The notes: generated from the letters alone by a model not told the origin. Shown: positions 8,530-17,206, numbered from the stretch's first letter. The stretch: 53,045 bases of DNA from Streptomyces sp. H27-H5 (GCF_026627505.1 NZ_JAPNLK010000060.1:1-53045), one strand, 5' to 3'. A program made the numbers and translations.

Positions 8530-10062
8530 ATGACCGAATCGTCGCTGGTGCTCATCGTCGGAGCGGGCCCGGTGGGGCTCGTCACGGGGATCGAACTCCT
8601 CAGGCGCGGTGTGCCGGTGCGCGTCATCGACCGCTCCGAACGTCCCAATCCCCACTCCAAGGCGATCGCCCTGTGGCCGCGGGGCATCGAGGCCCTGGCG
8701 CGGTTCGGTGCCGCGGACGAACTGCACCGGCGCGGCGTGGTGTTGCGCGCCCAGAACTACCACTCACAGGGGGAGCGCGTCGCCCGCCTGGCGTTCGGCG
8801 GAATGCGCCGCACACGCTACCCGTACGCCCTGTCGATTCCCCAGCAGGAGACGGAGGCGGTCCTGCGGGACACCTTCCGCGGGCTGGGCGGCACGATCGA
8901 GTTCGGGACGTCCCTGACCTCCTTCACCCAGGACGACGCCGGGGTGAGCGCCGAGCTGGAGACGGCGCGCGGCCGGGCGACGGCACGCTTCGGCTGGGTC
9001 GTCGGCTGCGACGGCGCGCACAGCAGGGTCCGCGAGGTGCTGGGAGTGCCCTTCCGGGGCAGTTCGTACCCGCAGCGGTTCCTGCTCGCCGACGGGCCGG
9101 CGCGTACCTCGCTGGCCCATGACGAGGTCCACTACTTCATGTCGGCCGCCGGAGTGCTGGTGGTCGTGGGACTGCCGGGCGGCATGTACCGGACGTTCGT
9201 GAGCGCCGCCCCCGACCTGGCGGTGGACGACCCCCGGGACGCCGTGCAACGCGCGGCCTCGGAGCGCTGCCCGGTACCGATCGAGCTGATCGGCGAGCAG
9301 CGCACCGGTGTGTTCCGAGTGCATGCCAAGGTGGTCGACCGGCTGCGGGTCGGTCGGGTGCTGCTGGCCGGTGACGCCGCGCACATCCACAGCCCGGCGG
9401 GCGGTCAGGGGCTGAACACCGGCATCGAGGACGCGGCCTCGCTGGCCTGGCGGCTCGCCGGCGTGTGCGAGGGCCGGTGGGGTGACGAGGCGCTGGACCG
9501 GTGGGAAGAGGAGCGGCTCAGGGTCGCTCGCGCCGTGGTCTCCGACACCGATCTCCAGACGCGGATGTGGATGATGAGCGGCTGGCGGGCGCGGGCCCGG
9601 GACGCGGCGCTGGGGATCGCGGGACGCAGCGGCGTGCTGAACCGCATCGTCGTGCCGCGCCAGGCGCAGCTGTCGTTCGCCCATCCGGGGCCGCGGCAGC
9701 AGGCCGGCCACCTGCGGACCGGGATGCGTCTGCCGGACGTACCACTCGACGCGGAACGCGGGCGCTGGCTGCGGGAGGAGCTGGCCGCCCCCACCCCGCT
9801 GCTGCTGCTGTTCCCCGGAACGGGAAGGCGCCGCAGGGACGTCGAGGGCGTGGCCGACATCTTCCGGAAGACACACGAGGGCATCCGGGTCACCGTGATT
9901 TCCGATGCGAACAATCTCGGCCATTCCTTGCTGGGACTGAACCGTCCGTGTGCCGTTCTCGTCCGGCCCGACGGAACGATCGACGCGCTGAGCGACCCGT
10001 TCCGTGACGAACTCCACTCGACGGCAAGGGATTTGATCGGGCAATCCGTCCCGGCGCGGTAG
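8530..10062 (+). CDS. FAD-dependent aromatic-type monooxygenase
   Basis: It is a class A flavoprotein hydroxylase of the PHBH/PgaE type. It has the dinucleotide-binding GAGPVG (11-16), the DG motif (CDGAHSRVR, about 156-164) and the second FAD-binding motif GDAAHIHSPAGGQGLN (about 278-293). A C-terminal thioredoxin-like domain (LLLLFPGTG ... CAVLVRPDG) is typical of the longer polyketide-tailoring members. It is 510 residues long, which is normal. The ATG is preceded by AGGTGGA. It leads the plus-strand set and is divergent from the SARP gene. Substrate unknown; it could hydroxylate or epoxidise the product of this locus, but aromatic precursor genes are not visible here. Confidence 0.88.
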   Translation: MTESSLVLIVGAGPVGLVTGIELLRRGVPVRVIDRSERPNPHSKAIALWPRGIEALARFGAADELHRRGVVLRAQNYHSQGERVARLAFGGMRRTRYPYALSIPQQETEAVLRDTFRGLGGTIEFGTSLTSFTQDDAGVSAELETARGRATARFGWVVGCDGAHSRVREVLGVPFRGSSYPQRFLLADGPARTSLAHDEVHYFMSAAGVLVVVGLPGGMYRTFVSAAPDLAVDDPRDAVQRAASERCPVPIELIGEQRTGVFRVHAKVVDRLRVGRVLLAGDAAHIHSPAGGQGLNTGIEDAASLAWRLAGVCEGRWGDEALDRWEEERLRVARAVVSDTDLQTRMWMMSGWRARARDAALGIAGRSGVLNRIVVPRQAQLSFAHPGPRQQAGHLRTGMRLPDVPLDAERGRWLREELAAPTPLLLLFPGTGRRRRDVEGVADIFRKTHEGIRVTVISDANNLGHSLLGLNRPCAVLVRPDGTIDALSDPFRDELHSTARDLIGQSVPAR

Positions 10063-10075
10063 TTAGGATGACACG

Positions 10076-11212
10076 GTGCTTCTTTCAGAATTCTCGCAAT
10101 TGCCGCTCCCCGCTGTTCTGTTCGCCGACGGAGTATTCGCCCATCCCGAGGGAAAGACCATCCAGGGGGTGATCCGGCACAGTACGGTGCTGCGCCCCGT
10201 GGCGGTCGTCGACCGCTCCCACCCCCACCCGACCTCGGCATTCGTCCTGCCCGGGACCGACATCCCGGTCGTCGGTTCCGTCGCCGAGGCCATGAAGTAC
10301 GGTCCCGAGGCGTTCGTGGTGGCACTGACCGAGTCCGATTTCGGTGAGTCGCTGGACGGTAAGTTCCTGCATAACCCGAGGGATCCCGGCGACCTTCCGG
10401 ATCTGTGGTGGGAGGAGATACGAACCGCCGTTCGCGGCGGCCTTCACGTGATTTCCTGCCTGCATCTACGACTGCTCGACACGGAACTTGCCGGGATGCT
10501 GTCGGAGGGGCAACGCATTGTCGACGTGAGACGTCCGCACGATGTGCTGCCCAAGTATTCCGGACGGGTCCCCAGGAAACGTGCCAAGCTGATTCACGTC
10601 GCCGGCAGTGACTGTGTCGTCGGAAAGCGCACCACCGCTCTGCAGATACACCGACAGGCCCTTTCCCGCGGGATCGACGCCGGGTACGTGGGCACCGGCC
10701 AGACCTGTCTGCTCGCCGGATGCACGGAGGGAGCGATCATCGACCGCACACCGGTGTTCCAGGCGGCCGGTCTCGTCGAGCATCTGGTCCAACAGGCCGA
10801 CGCCCGCCACGACCTGCTGATCATCAAGGGGCAGGCGTCCGTCATGCACCCGGCGTTCGGCGGCCTGGCCAGTGCGATCCTTCAGGGTTCGCAGCCCGAC
10901 GCCGTCGTCTTCGCGCACGACGCCGAGCGCGTCTCCCGCTACCACTGGGACCATCTGCCCCTCGCCGACCTGGAGACGGAGATCCGCATGGTCGAAGCGC
11001 TCGGTGGCGCCCCCGTCGCCGCCATCGCCACCCGCGGTCGGGACAACGTGCGCCGCCTGCGCCACCTGGGACTCCCCGTCGCCGACGTCCTGGACGGCGA
11101 CGGCGCGGCGGTCCTGCTGGACGCGGCCCGGGCCGTGTGGTCCGAGGCGGACGACGCCGAACGGGCAGGGGTCGCACGGGCAGGGGTCGCACGGGCAGGG
11201 GTCGCACGGTGA
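10076..11212 (+). CDS. DUF1611 family protein (P-loop, DgcN-like)
   Basis: The 378-residue product matches the two-part DUF1611 layout. A Rossmann-like N-terminal half (VAVVDRSHPHPTS, PVVGSVAEA) is followed by a P-loop-like C-terminal half with HVAGSDCVVGKRTTA (about 174-188) and GYVGTGQTCLLAG. Characterised relatives (DgcN) act with DgcA in D-glutamate catabolism, and others are of unknown function. No DgcA-type epimerase is next to it here. The GTG at 10076 follows TAGGATG and lies 13 bases after the monooxygenase stop, so the genes are probably co-transcribed. The C-terminus is three copies of AGVAR encoded by a perfect 15-bp tandem repeat. Its last codons overlap the start of the next gene. 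Confidence 0.78.
   Translation: MLLSEFSQLPLPAVLFADGVFAHPEGKTIQGVIRHSTVLRPVAVVDRSHPHPTSAFVLPGTDIPVVGSVAEAMKYGPEAFVVALTESDFGESLDGKFLHNPRDPGDLPDLWWEEIRTAVRGGLHVISCLHLRLLDTELAGMLSEGQRIVDVRRPHDVLPKYSGRVPRKRAKLIHVAGSDCVVGKRTTALQIHRQALSRGIDAGYVGTGQTCLLAGCTEGAIIDRTPVFQAAGLVEHLVQQADARHDLLIIKGQASVMHPAFGGLASAILQGSQPDAVVFAHDAERVSRYHWDHLPLADLETEIRMVEALGGAPVAAIATRGRDNVRRLRHLGLPVADVLDGDGAAVLLDAARAVWSEADDAERAGVARAGVARAGVAR
11163..11207 (+). repeat. Three perfect 15-bp tandem repeats at a gene junction
   Basis: GGGCAGGGGTCGCAC occurs three times in direct tandem. Each copy encodes GQGSH/AGVAR depending on frame, keeps the DUF1611 frame open and carries an AGGGG that can act as a ribosome binding site. The last copy lies 7 bases before the GTG of the SMP-30 gene. 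Confidence 0.9.
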
Positions 11213-12051
11213 ACGTGGAGGTGCCGCTGCGCGCGGTGGCCGCCTTCGCCGAGTGCCCGACCTGGGACCCGGTCGACCGCACACTGCTGTGGGTCGACAT
11301 GAACCGCAGCGAGGTGCACCGGCTGTGCCCCCGCGACGGCACCGACACGGTCCTGCGCTTCGAACAGCCCGTCGCCGCCGCCAAACCCCGGGTCGGCGGC
11401 GGTCTGGCGCTCAGCATGCGCGACGGTGTGGCGCTGTACGACCCGGACGGATCGCTGCGCCCGCTGGCCGACTGGTCGGCCGACGGGGTACGGGGCAACG
11501 ACGCGGGCGTCGACGGGCTCGGCCGTCTGTGGGTCGGCACCATGGCCGGCCCGTCCGCCCCGGGCTGGCTGGGACGCGTCGACACCCGGGGCGTGACGCA
11601 CCGCGCGGTCTCGGACACCCGACTGAGCAACGGCATCGCCTGGAGCCCGGACGGCCGGCGGATGTACTTCGTCGACACCCCCACACGCCGTATCGACGTA
11701 CTCGACTACGACCTGTCCACCGGAGAGGCCTCCGGCCGGCGCCCCTTCGTCGAACCGACCGACACGGCCGGCGTGCCCGACGGCCTGTGCGTCGACGCCG
11801 ACGGCGGCGTGTGGGTGGCCCTCTTCCGCGGCGGCGCGGTCCGCCGGTACACGCCCCGGGGCACCCTCGACCGGGAGATCCCCTTCCCCGTCGCACTGAC
11901 CACGTCGTGTGGCTTCGGCGGGGACGACCTGAGCGACCTCTACGTCACCACGGCGCGGCGTGCGCCCGAACACGACGAACCGCTGGCGGGCAGCGTCTTC
12001 GTCGTGCCCGGTGCGGGCCAGGGCCTCACGCCCACGGCGTTCGCCGGCTGA
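11209..12051 (+). CDS. SMP-30/gluconolactonase family protein
   Basis: This is a six-bladed beta-propeller lactonase-like protein of 280 residues. Family signatures are AECPTWDPVDRTLLWVDM (metal-binding Glu near residue 13), GVRGNDAGVDGLGRLWVGTM (Asn and Asp ligands), LSNGIAWSPDGRRMYFVDT and GVPDGLCVDADGGVWVA. These enzymes hydrolyse lactones or act as metal-dependent phosphotriesterase-like hydrolases. The GTG at 11209 overlaps the previous stop (GTGA), so it is translationally coupled to the DUF1611 gene. In a locus with an AfsA homologue, a lactone substrate is an attractive idea, but that is inference only. Confidence 0.88.
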   Translation: MNVEVPLRAVAAFAECPTWDPVDRTLLWVDMNRSEVHRLCPRDGTDTVLRFEQPVAAAKPRVGGGLALSMRDGVALYDPDGSLRPLADWSADGVRGNDAGVDGLGRLWVGTMAGPSAPGWLGRVDTRGVTHRAVSDTRLSNGIAWSPDGRRMYFVDTPTRRIDVLDYDLSTGEASGRRPFVEPTDTAGVPDGLCVDADGGVWVALFRGGAVRRYTPRGTLDREIPFPVALTTSCGFGGDDLSDLYVTTARRAPEHDEPLAGSVFVVPGAGQGLTPTAFAG

Positions 12052-12057
12052 GGAGGC

Positions 12058-13248
12058 TCACGGGACGGTCGCGCGGTCGGGCTCGGGCCGCGCGGCGGGG
12101 GCTGAGGCGAAGGCCCGGGACACCTGGACCAGCCACCGCACATCGGCGGAGAAGTCCAGGTCGCCCGCGTTCATCACCGACACCGGCGAGGCGTCGTCCA
12201 CCCGGTCCGCCACCCCGTCCCTCGGGTCCTGTCCGGGGCGCGCCGCGAGGGCGGCCGCTATCCGCGCCGCCTCCCACCGCGCCCGCTCCTCGACGCTCCC
12301 CTCCGGCCCCGGGGCGGGGAGCCCGGGGGAGACCTGCCCGCCCAGGGCGAGACAGCCGTCCCTGATCTCGATCACCCGTCGGTGCAGGCGGAACCGCAGG
12401 TCCCACAGGGCGAAGAGGTCGCTGCGGGGAGCGGGTTGCAGGGACATCTCGGGGTGGGCCCGGTACAGGGCGTACCAGAGCGGGCGCAGCCGCCGGAAGC
12501 GGCGGTAGTCGGCCCACCACGCCTGGACCGCCTGCACCCGCGAGCCCCACAACGGCGCCGTCCAGCCGATGGTGTTCAGGGTCAACCCCACCGTCAGACA
12601 GGTCCGTGTGACGGTCGCCCAGGCGGACGGATCCCAACCCCGGTGCACGAGGAACACGTCCGCGAACCGCCCCAGGGAGTAGACGAGGTCGAGGCACGCG
12701 CCGACCGCCGCGGTCCGCAGCCCGCGCCGCACCCAGACGTCCTCGGTCAGCCGGGCGTAGAACCAGCAGGCCTTCGCCACCACGGCCTTCCCGAGGGCGA
12801 AGGCCGTCAGGTAGACGACCTGGTAGGCCACGAAGTACGGCTGTTCCCGCGGGTGCGTGAACGTGTTCCGGGGGTGTCCGTGCAGGACGGCGAGCTCGAA
12901 GAGGACGGCCATCGCCACCGGCACACAGGCCAGCAGGGCCAGCCGGCGGCGCGCGCGGACGCGGGCCACCTCCGGCGCGTGCAACCAGTGGATGAGCAGC
13001 ACCTGCTGACAGGCGATCGCCGCGATGATCCACATCTGGACGGAGACGTTGTACCAGGTGACCGTGCCGAACAGCCTCCCGGTCAGGTGGGTGGGCGTGG
13101 ACATGGCGAGGTACATGCCCTGGCATCCGAAGGAAGCGCACAGGGCGACGAGCGCCGGCCGCGGTCCGCGCCGGAGGACCGGCCGGAGGGTGAGGGCGAA
13201 CGCCAGCCAGCAGACCAGCGCGCCCAGCGGGTAGCGGACACTGTTCAC
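12058..13248 (-). CDS. MAB_1171c-family integral membrane protein
   Basis: The N-terminal 240 residues contain about seven hydrophobic helices (e.g. ALVCWLAFALTL, VQMWIIAAIACQQVLLIHWL, LALLACVPVAMAVLFEL). A charged cytoplasmic C-terminal region of about 155 residues follows (YRRFRRLRPLWYALY...LWDLRFRLHRRVIEIRDG), matching the family described as MAB_1171c putative transporters. Transport has not been shown to my knowledge. It overlaps the upstream IrrE-like gene by four bases (ATGA). With the XRE gene it forms a three-gene operon often seen in Streptomyces. Its stop is only 6 bases from that of the convergent SMP-30 gene. Confidence 0.8.
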   Translation of the reverse strand: MNSVRYPLGALVCWLAFALTLRPVLRRGPRPALVALCASFGCQGMYLAMSTPTHLTGRLFGTVTWYNVSVQMWIIAAIACQQVLLIHWLHAPEVARVRARRRLALLACVPVAMAVLFELAVLHGHPRNTFTHPREQPYFVAYQVVYLTAFALGKAVVAKACWFYARLTEDVWVRRGLRTAAVGACLDLVYSLGRFADVFLVHRGWDPSAWATVTRTCLTVGLTLNTIGWTAPLWGSRVQAVQAWWADYRRFRRLRPLWYALYRAHPEMSLQPAPRSDLFALWDLRFRLHRRVIEIRDGCLALGGQVSPGLPAPGPEGSVEERARWEAARIAAALAARPGQDPRDGVADRVDDASPVSVMNAGDLDFSADVRWLVQVSRAFASAPAARPEPDRATVP

Positions 13249-13790
13249 GGCCGGTCCCGGCGGCGCCAGTCGAGCGAGCCCTGGATGCGGCCGAGCACCC
13301 CGTCCGTCTCGGTGGCGGCCGTGCCGGGCTGCGAGCGCAGGCCCTCACCGAGGAGGAACGCCATCACCTCCGCCTCCCGCTCCTGGGAGTCGGAGTAGTT
13401 GTCCCGGCACAACAGGTCCTGTACCAGCGACGGATCGAGGTCGGGGAAGAGCGTGGCCACGGCCTGTGAATCGGCGCTCCCACTGCGGTGGTCGCACAGC
13501 ATGTGCGCCAACTCGTGGGCGATGATGTGCTCTTGGTGGTGCCGGCTGGTGTGCTGCTCGTAGACGACGTAGTCCGCGTCCGAGAAGGCCAGCCACAGCC
13601 CGCACGGACCGGACGCGTCCAGGGGCATGGGCAGCAGATGGATGGGCCGGCCCCGGGAGTCGCTGAGGTGATCGCACAGGGTCATGAGGTCGTAGGACTC
13701 GGGCAGCCCGAAGGAGGCCAGCCGCTGCCGGCTCTCCCGGCGCATCGCCTGGAGGTCGGATCGGCGCCGATGTCGCTGGAGGAATCGCAT
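13245..13790 (-). CDS. ImmA/IrrE-type zinc metallopeptidase-like protein
   Basis: The 181-residue protein contains the gluzincin motif HELAH (in IIAHELAHMLCDH, about residues 90-102) and a later acidic region (SQEREAEVMAFLLGEG) that supplies the third metal ligand in this family. ImmA and IrrE proteins cleave XRE-type repressors. The neighbour 7 bases upstream is exactly such a repressor, so it is the likely substrate. The gene overlaps the following MAB_1171c gene, which points to one transcript and coordinated amounts. Confidence 0.8.
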   Translation of the reverse strand: MRFLQRHRRRSDLQAMRRESRQRLASFGLPESYDLMTLCDHLSDSRGRPIHLLPMPLDASGPCGLWLAFSDADYVVYEQHTSRHHQEHIIAHELAHMLCDHRSGSADSQAVATLFPDLDPSLVQDLLCRDNYSDSQEREAEVMAFLLGEGLRSQPGTAATETDGVLGRIQGSLDWRRRDRP

Positions 13791-13797
13791 CGGAGGT

Positions 13798-14277
13798 CTA
13801 CTCCCCGCCGCCCGTCGTGCCGCCGGTGTCTCTGCCCTCCGGGTCGTCGGTCGTCCCGTTGCCGCGTCCCGACTGCCCGCGGGACGAGGCCGCCGAGTGC
13901 AACAGACTGACCTCGTGGATGATGCGCGCCAGATGCTTGCGGCCGGAGTCGTCCATGCTCATCGCCCGCAGGGCGATGTCGCGGACCTCGGCGTTGCCCA
14001 TCGCCGAGGCGATGGCGAGCTGCGCGTCGACCCGCTCGGCGGTGTCGTCGTCGAAGAAGTACGCGGCGGGCACACGGAAGAAGGCCGCCAGCGCCTCCAA
14101 GTGCCGCTTGGTGGGGTTGTCGCGCTGTCCGGTGCGCAGTTGCCAGACGTACGTCTTGGAGAACGTGCCGCCGCTCAGTTGGCTGCAGCCGCGGGCGACC
14201 TCGTCGTAGGTGTACTCCCGGCCGTTGGTGCGGATGGTCCTGAAGAGCTTGTCGACCTTGTCGGCCAAGGGGGGCAT
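13798..14277 (-). CDS. XRE-family helix-turn-helix regulator
   Basis: The start is the ATG at 14277, preceded by AGAAGGAG. The 159-residue product has an HTH_3 domain with REYTYDEVARGCSQLSGG and FSKTYVWQLRTGQRDNP (recognition region), then LEALAAFFRVPAAYFFDD, typical of Streptomyces repressors that bind as dimers. The C-terminal part is helical with a disordered GRGNGTT...GGE tail. It heads the operon with the IrrE-like peptidase. By analogy with ImmR/ImmA it may be destroyed by that peptidase on a signal. Confidence 0.85.
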   Translation of the reverse strand: MPPLADKVDKLFRTIRTNGREYTYDEVARGCSQLSGGTFSKTYVWQLRTGQRDNPTKRHLEALAAFFRVPAAYFFDDDTAERVDAQLAIASAMGNAEVRDIALRAMSMDDSGRKHLARIIHEVSLLHSAASSRGQSGRGNGTTDDPEGRDTGGTTGGGE

Positions 14278-14333
14278 CAACACTCCTTCTGTCCGCCAGC
14301 GTGAACCAGCAGGGCGATGGCGACCAATCCTAG

Positions 14334-14362
14334 TTGACAGCCCCTCACCTCGCACCTACGGT
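14334..14362 (+). promoter_or_regulatory. Sigma-70-like promoter for the two-component operon
   Basis: TTGACA (14334-14339) and TACGGT (14357-14362) are separated by 17 bases, a near-ideal HrdB-type promoter pointing at the histidine kinase gene (start 14453). On the opposite strand, TAGGAT overlaps its -35 region and could be a -10 for the XRE operon, so the two transcripts may exclude each other. Confidence 0.6.
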
Positions 14363-14452
14363 CGGATCGTTAGCTGAGATGAACAAGCGGGTGTACGCCG
14401 ATGGCCGTCGACAGCGGTCGGTCGGTACGGGGGCCCGATTCGGGAGGCTTGT

Positions 14453-15661
14453 GTGGGGACCATCTCTGTGTCGGAGAACGCCGTCGCGCACCGTACGGTC
14501 GACAGCGCGCACCGCGCGCCGGACGGGCCCGGCGCACGACTGAGGCGGGCCGCCACCGACGTGCTCGCCCGCTACGCGGACGCCCTGCGGGCCGAGGGTC
14601 ACCCGCTCGTGGAACTCCCGGACCTGTGGCGGGACACCCGCGCCCAGGCCGCACTGGTCCTCGCGGAGTGCGCCCGCGCCCTCGACGCACCCGGCCGGGC
14701 CCGAACACGCGGCCACCTGGACGCCGTCCAGCCCGCGGAGGTGTCCTTCCACGCGCTCGGCGCCCGGTGCGCCGCAGCCGAACTCGGCCTCGCCGACTGC
14801 CTGTCCGCCATGGACCGGCTCACGGACGCACTCCTCGCGGAGCTGGACACGACGCGCCGCGAGACGGGCGCCGCCGCGGCGGACGTCGTGCGCCGCGTGC
14901 GCGCCCGCCACACCCGCGCCGCGGCCCACGGCTACGAGACGCACCTTCGGGCGCGAGGAACCGCCCCGGGCGACGACTGCTGTGCCCGCCTGGCCCGCGA
15001 CGCCCACGACCACCTCGGCGGCAGCCTCGCCCTGGCCTTCCGGCACCTGGAGCTCCACCGCCTCAAGTCCCGGACCGCGGGCACGGACGCCCCGGGAGCG
15101 GACGCCTCGGGCACGGACGCCTCGGGAACGGACCGGCACCTCACCGCGATCCACGACGCGCTCCAGGAGGCGACCGCCCTCACGCGCGGCCTGGTGACCG
15201 GACTGCGCGACGCCCGCCGCGCCACCGGGGAAGGCCTGGAGGAAGCGCTGCGCCGCCACGCGGACCGGCTCAACCCGACCGGACTTCCCGTGCGGCTGAC
15301 ACTGGAGGGCGACGCGTCGCGGGTACCGCCCACCCACCGCCGGGAGATCGTCCTCGTCGTCGGGGAGTTCCTGCGCAACTCCTTCGCCCACGCCGATCCG
15401 CGGACCGTCACGATCGGTGTACGGATCTCACCCCACCGCGTCGAGGTACAGGCCGTCGACGACGGGCGGGGCTTCTCCCGCGACACCCCGCGCGAACACG
15501 GCGGCGGCCTGACGGCCATGCGCGAGCGGGTGACGCGGATGGGCGGGCGCTGCCTGCTGTTCAGCGCCCCGCAGGAGGGCACCCGGCTGCTGCTGTGGGT
15601 GCCGCTGACCGGCGGCCACGCGCCGCACCCGGGGGAGACATGGAACTCATTCGCATCCTGA
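14453..15661 (+). CDS. Soluble NarL-type sensor histidine kinase
   Basis: No transmembrane segment is evident. The 402-residue protein has an alpha-helical N-terminal region and an HisKA_3-like box with ARDAHDHLGGSL (phospho-acceptor His185 predicted). The HATPase domain carries the N box (GEFLRNSFAHA), G1 (VDDGRGF) and G2 (GGGLTAMRERV). A short degenerate repeat (GTDAPGADASGTDASGTD) follows the H box. The GTG start is 5 bases after CGGGAGG. The stop lies inside the next gene (22-base overlap), so kinase and regulator are coupled. The signal is unknown and probably cytoplasmic. Confidence 0.88.
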   Translation: MGTISVSENAVAHRTVDSAHRAPDGPGARLRRAATDVLARYADALRAEGHPLVELPDLWRDTRAQAALVLAECARALDAPGRARTRGHLDAVQPAEVSFHALGARCAAAELGLADCLSAMDRLTDALLAELDTTRRETGAAAADVVRRVRARHTRAAAHGYETHLRARGTAPGDDCCARLARDAHDHLGGSLALAFRHLELHRLKSRTAGTDAPGADASGTDASGTDRHLTAIHDALQEATALTRGLVTGLRDARRATGEGLEEALRRHADRLNPTGLPVRLTLEGDASRVPPTHRREIVLVVGEFLRNSFAHADPRTVTIGVRISPHRVEVQAVDDGRGFSRDTPREHGGGLTAMRERVTRMGGRCLLFSAPQEGTRLLLWVPLTGGHAPHPGETWNSFAS

Positions 15662-16332
15662 TGGCCGACGATCACACCCTGCTGCGCGACGCCTTGGCCG
15701 AACTCCTCGACGCCGAGGAGGACTTCGACGTGGTGGCCGTCGCCGGCGACGCCGCCGAGACCGTGCGGCTGACCGCCGAACTGCGGCCCCACGTCGTGCT
15801 CCTGGACATCGAGATGCCGGGCAACGAGGACCCGGCCGCCACCGTCAGGCACCTGCGTCGGGCCGCGCCGGAAGCCCGGATCATGGTGCTGACCATGCAC
15901 GACGACCCCGTGCTGGTCCAGACACTGCTGCCGCTCGGCATCCGGGGGTTCCTGCACAAGACCGTGAGCCACCAGTCGCTGGCCGGCACGGTGCGCGACG
16001 TGTGCGCCGGCGGCAGCCGGGTCACCCTCTCGCTCTCCGCCCGGAGCCTGGCCACTCCCGCACCCTCGGACACCGGACTGCTCTCGGTCCGCGAGACGCA
16101 GGTCATGGAACTGGCCGCCGGCGGACTGAGCAACTACCGCATCGCACGCCGACTCGACATCGCCGAGGGGACCGTGAAACGCCACATGCGCAACATCTTC
16201 GACAAACTGGACGCGGGGTCCCGGGTGGAGGCGGCCAACAAGGCGGTGCAGCGCGGTCTGATCGCCCCTCCCGTGACCGCCCCCCGGGGGATACGGCACG
16301 CCCGCGCCCTGCCGGACACCGTCGTCGGGTAG
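15640..16332 (+). CDS. NarL/FixJ-family response regulator
   Basis: The receiver domain starts RILMADDHTLLRDAL, with phospho-acceptor Asp56 (VVLLDIEMPG) and the usual Thr and Lys later (VLTMHDD, GFLHKTV). A LuxR-type HTH follows (LSVRETQVMELAAGGLSNYRIA ... EGTVKRHMRNIFDKL). Length 230 residues. The ATG at 15640 is immediately preceded by GGGGGAG and overlaps the kinase gene by 22 bases. Targets are unknown. The position at the left edge of the core biosynthetic genes makes local regulation plausible. Confidence 0.92.
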   Translation: MELIRILMADDHTLLRDALAELLDAEEDFDVVAVAGDAAETVRLTAELRPHVVLLDIEMPGNEDPAATVRHLRRAAPEARIMVLTMHDDPVLVQTLLPLGIRGFLHKTVSHQSLAGTVRDVCAGGSRVTLSLSARSLATPAPSDTGLLSVRETQVMELAAGGLSNYRIARRLDIAEGTVKRHMRNIFDKLDAGSRVEAANKAVQRGLIAPPVTAPRGIRHARALPDTVVG

Positions 16333-16341
16333 GGCCCGGCC

Positions 16342-16366
16342 GGGCGGCGCACGCCGGGCGCCGCCC
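16342..16366. terminator. Hairpin between convergent response regulator and fabG genes
   Basis: GGGCGGCGC (16342-16350) pairs perfectly with GCGCCGCCC (16358-16366) around a 7-base loop. It lies in the 110-base gap between two convergent stops and probably terminates both transcripts. Confidence 0.5.
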
Positions 16367-16442
16367 TCGCGCAGCCCTGGACCGGACGCCGGGCGCCGGA
16401 CCCGGTCTCCCGGGCAACGGCGCCCGTGCGCCACGGGCGGTG

Positions 16443-17147
16443 TCAGATGCCCATGCCGATGCCGCCACCCACGGGCAGCACCGCGCCCGTCACGTACCCG
16501 GCCTGCTCCGAGGCCAGGAAACGGACCGCCGCGGCGACCTCCTCGGCCGTACCCGGCCGACCGAGCGGAGTCATCCCCATGACCTGCTGCATGCGCCGGT
16601 CGGTCAGCCCGCTCGTCATGTCCGTGTCGATGATGCCCGGCGCGACCAGGTTCACGGTGATGCCCCGGGAGCCCAGTTCCCAGGCGAGCGAGCGGGCGAA
16701 GCCCAGCAAGGCGGTCTTCGCCGCCGCGTAGTTGGTCTGCCCCGGGGACCCCAGGAACCCCAGTGCGGACGACACCAGCACGATCCGGCCCCGGCGGGCC
16801 GCCAGCATGCCGCTCGCGGCGGCCCGCACGGTACGGAACACGCCCTTCAGGTTCGTCTCCAGCACCTCGTCGAACGTGGCGTCGTCCATGCGCAACAACA
16901 GGGTGTCCCGGGTGATGCCGGCATTCGCCACCAACACCTCCACGGGACCCTGCTCCTCCGCGACGGCGGCGAAGGCGGCCCTGACCGAGGCGTCGTCCGT
17001 GACGTCGCAACGCACCCCCCACAACCCCTCCGGGGGCGTACCGGTCCGGTGGCCGACCGCCACCCGATCGCCGTCGGCGGCCAGAGCCCGCGCCACGGCC
17101 AGCCCGATCCCCCTGTTGCCGCCGGTGACGAAGACGGAACGTGACAT
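16443..17147 (-). CDS. fabG: 3-oxoacyl-ACP reductase (FabG-like SDR)
   Basis: This is a classical short-chain dehydrogenase of 234 residues: TGGNRGIG (NADPH binding), NAGITRDTLLLRM (the NAG motif plus the FabG-typical tail), the catalytic Ser-Tyr-Lys (VSSALG; YAAAK) and the C-terminal PLGRPGTAEEVAAAVRFLASEQAGYVTG. It would reduce a 3-ketoacyl-ACP to 3-hydroxyacyl-ACP. It is the second gene of a minus-strand pair with the KASIII-like gene (59-base gap) and faces the ACP/KS/CLF set, so it is probably the dedicated ketoreductase of that line. No dehydratase or enoyl reductase is visible in the window. Confidence 0.88.
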   Translation of the reverse strand: MSRSVFVTGGNRGIGLAVARALAADGDRVAVGHRTGTPPEGLWGVRCDVTDDASVRAAFAAVAEEQGPVEVLVANAGITRDTLLLRMDDATFDEVLETNLKGVFRTVRAAASGMLAARRGRIVLVSSALGFLGSPGQTNYAAAKTALLGFARSLAWELGSRGITVNLVAPGIIDTDMTSGLTDRRMQQVMGMTPLGRPGTAEEVAAAVRFLASEQAGYVTGAVLPVGGGIGMGI

Positions 17148-17206
17148 GTGTTTCTCTCCTTACGGGGACACCGGGCGCTCGCCCGATGTCGTGAACGGCG
17201 CGAAGG

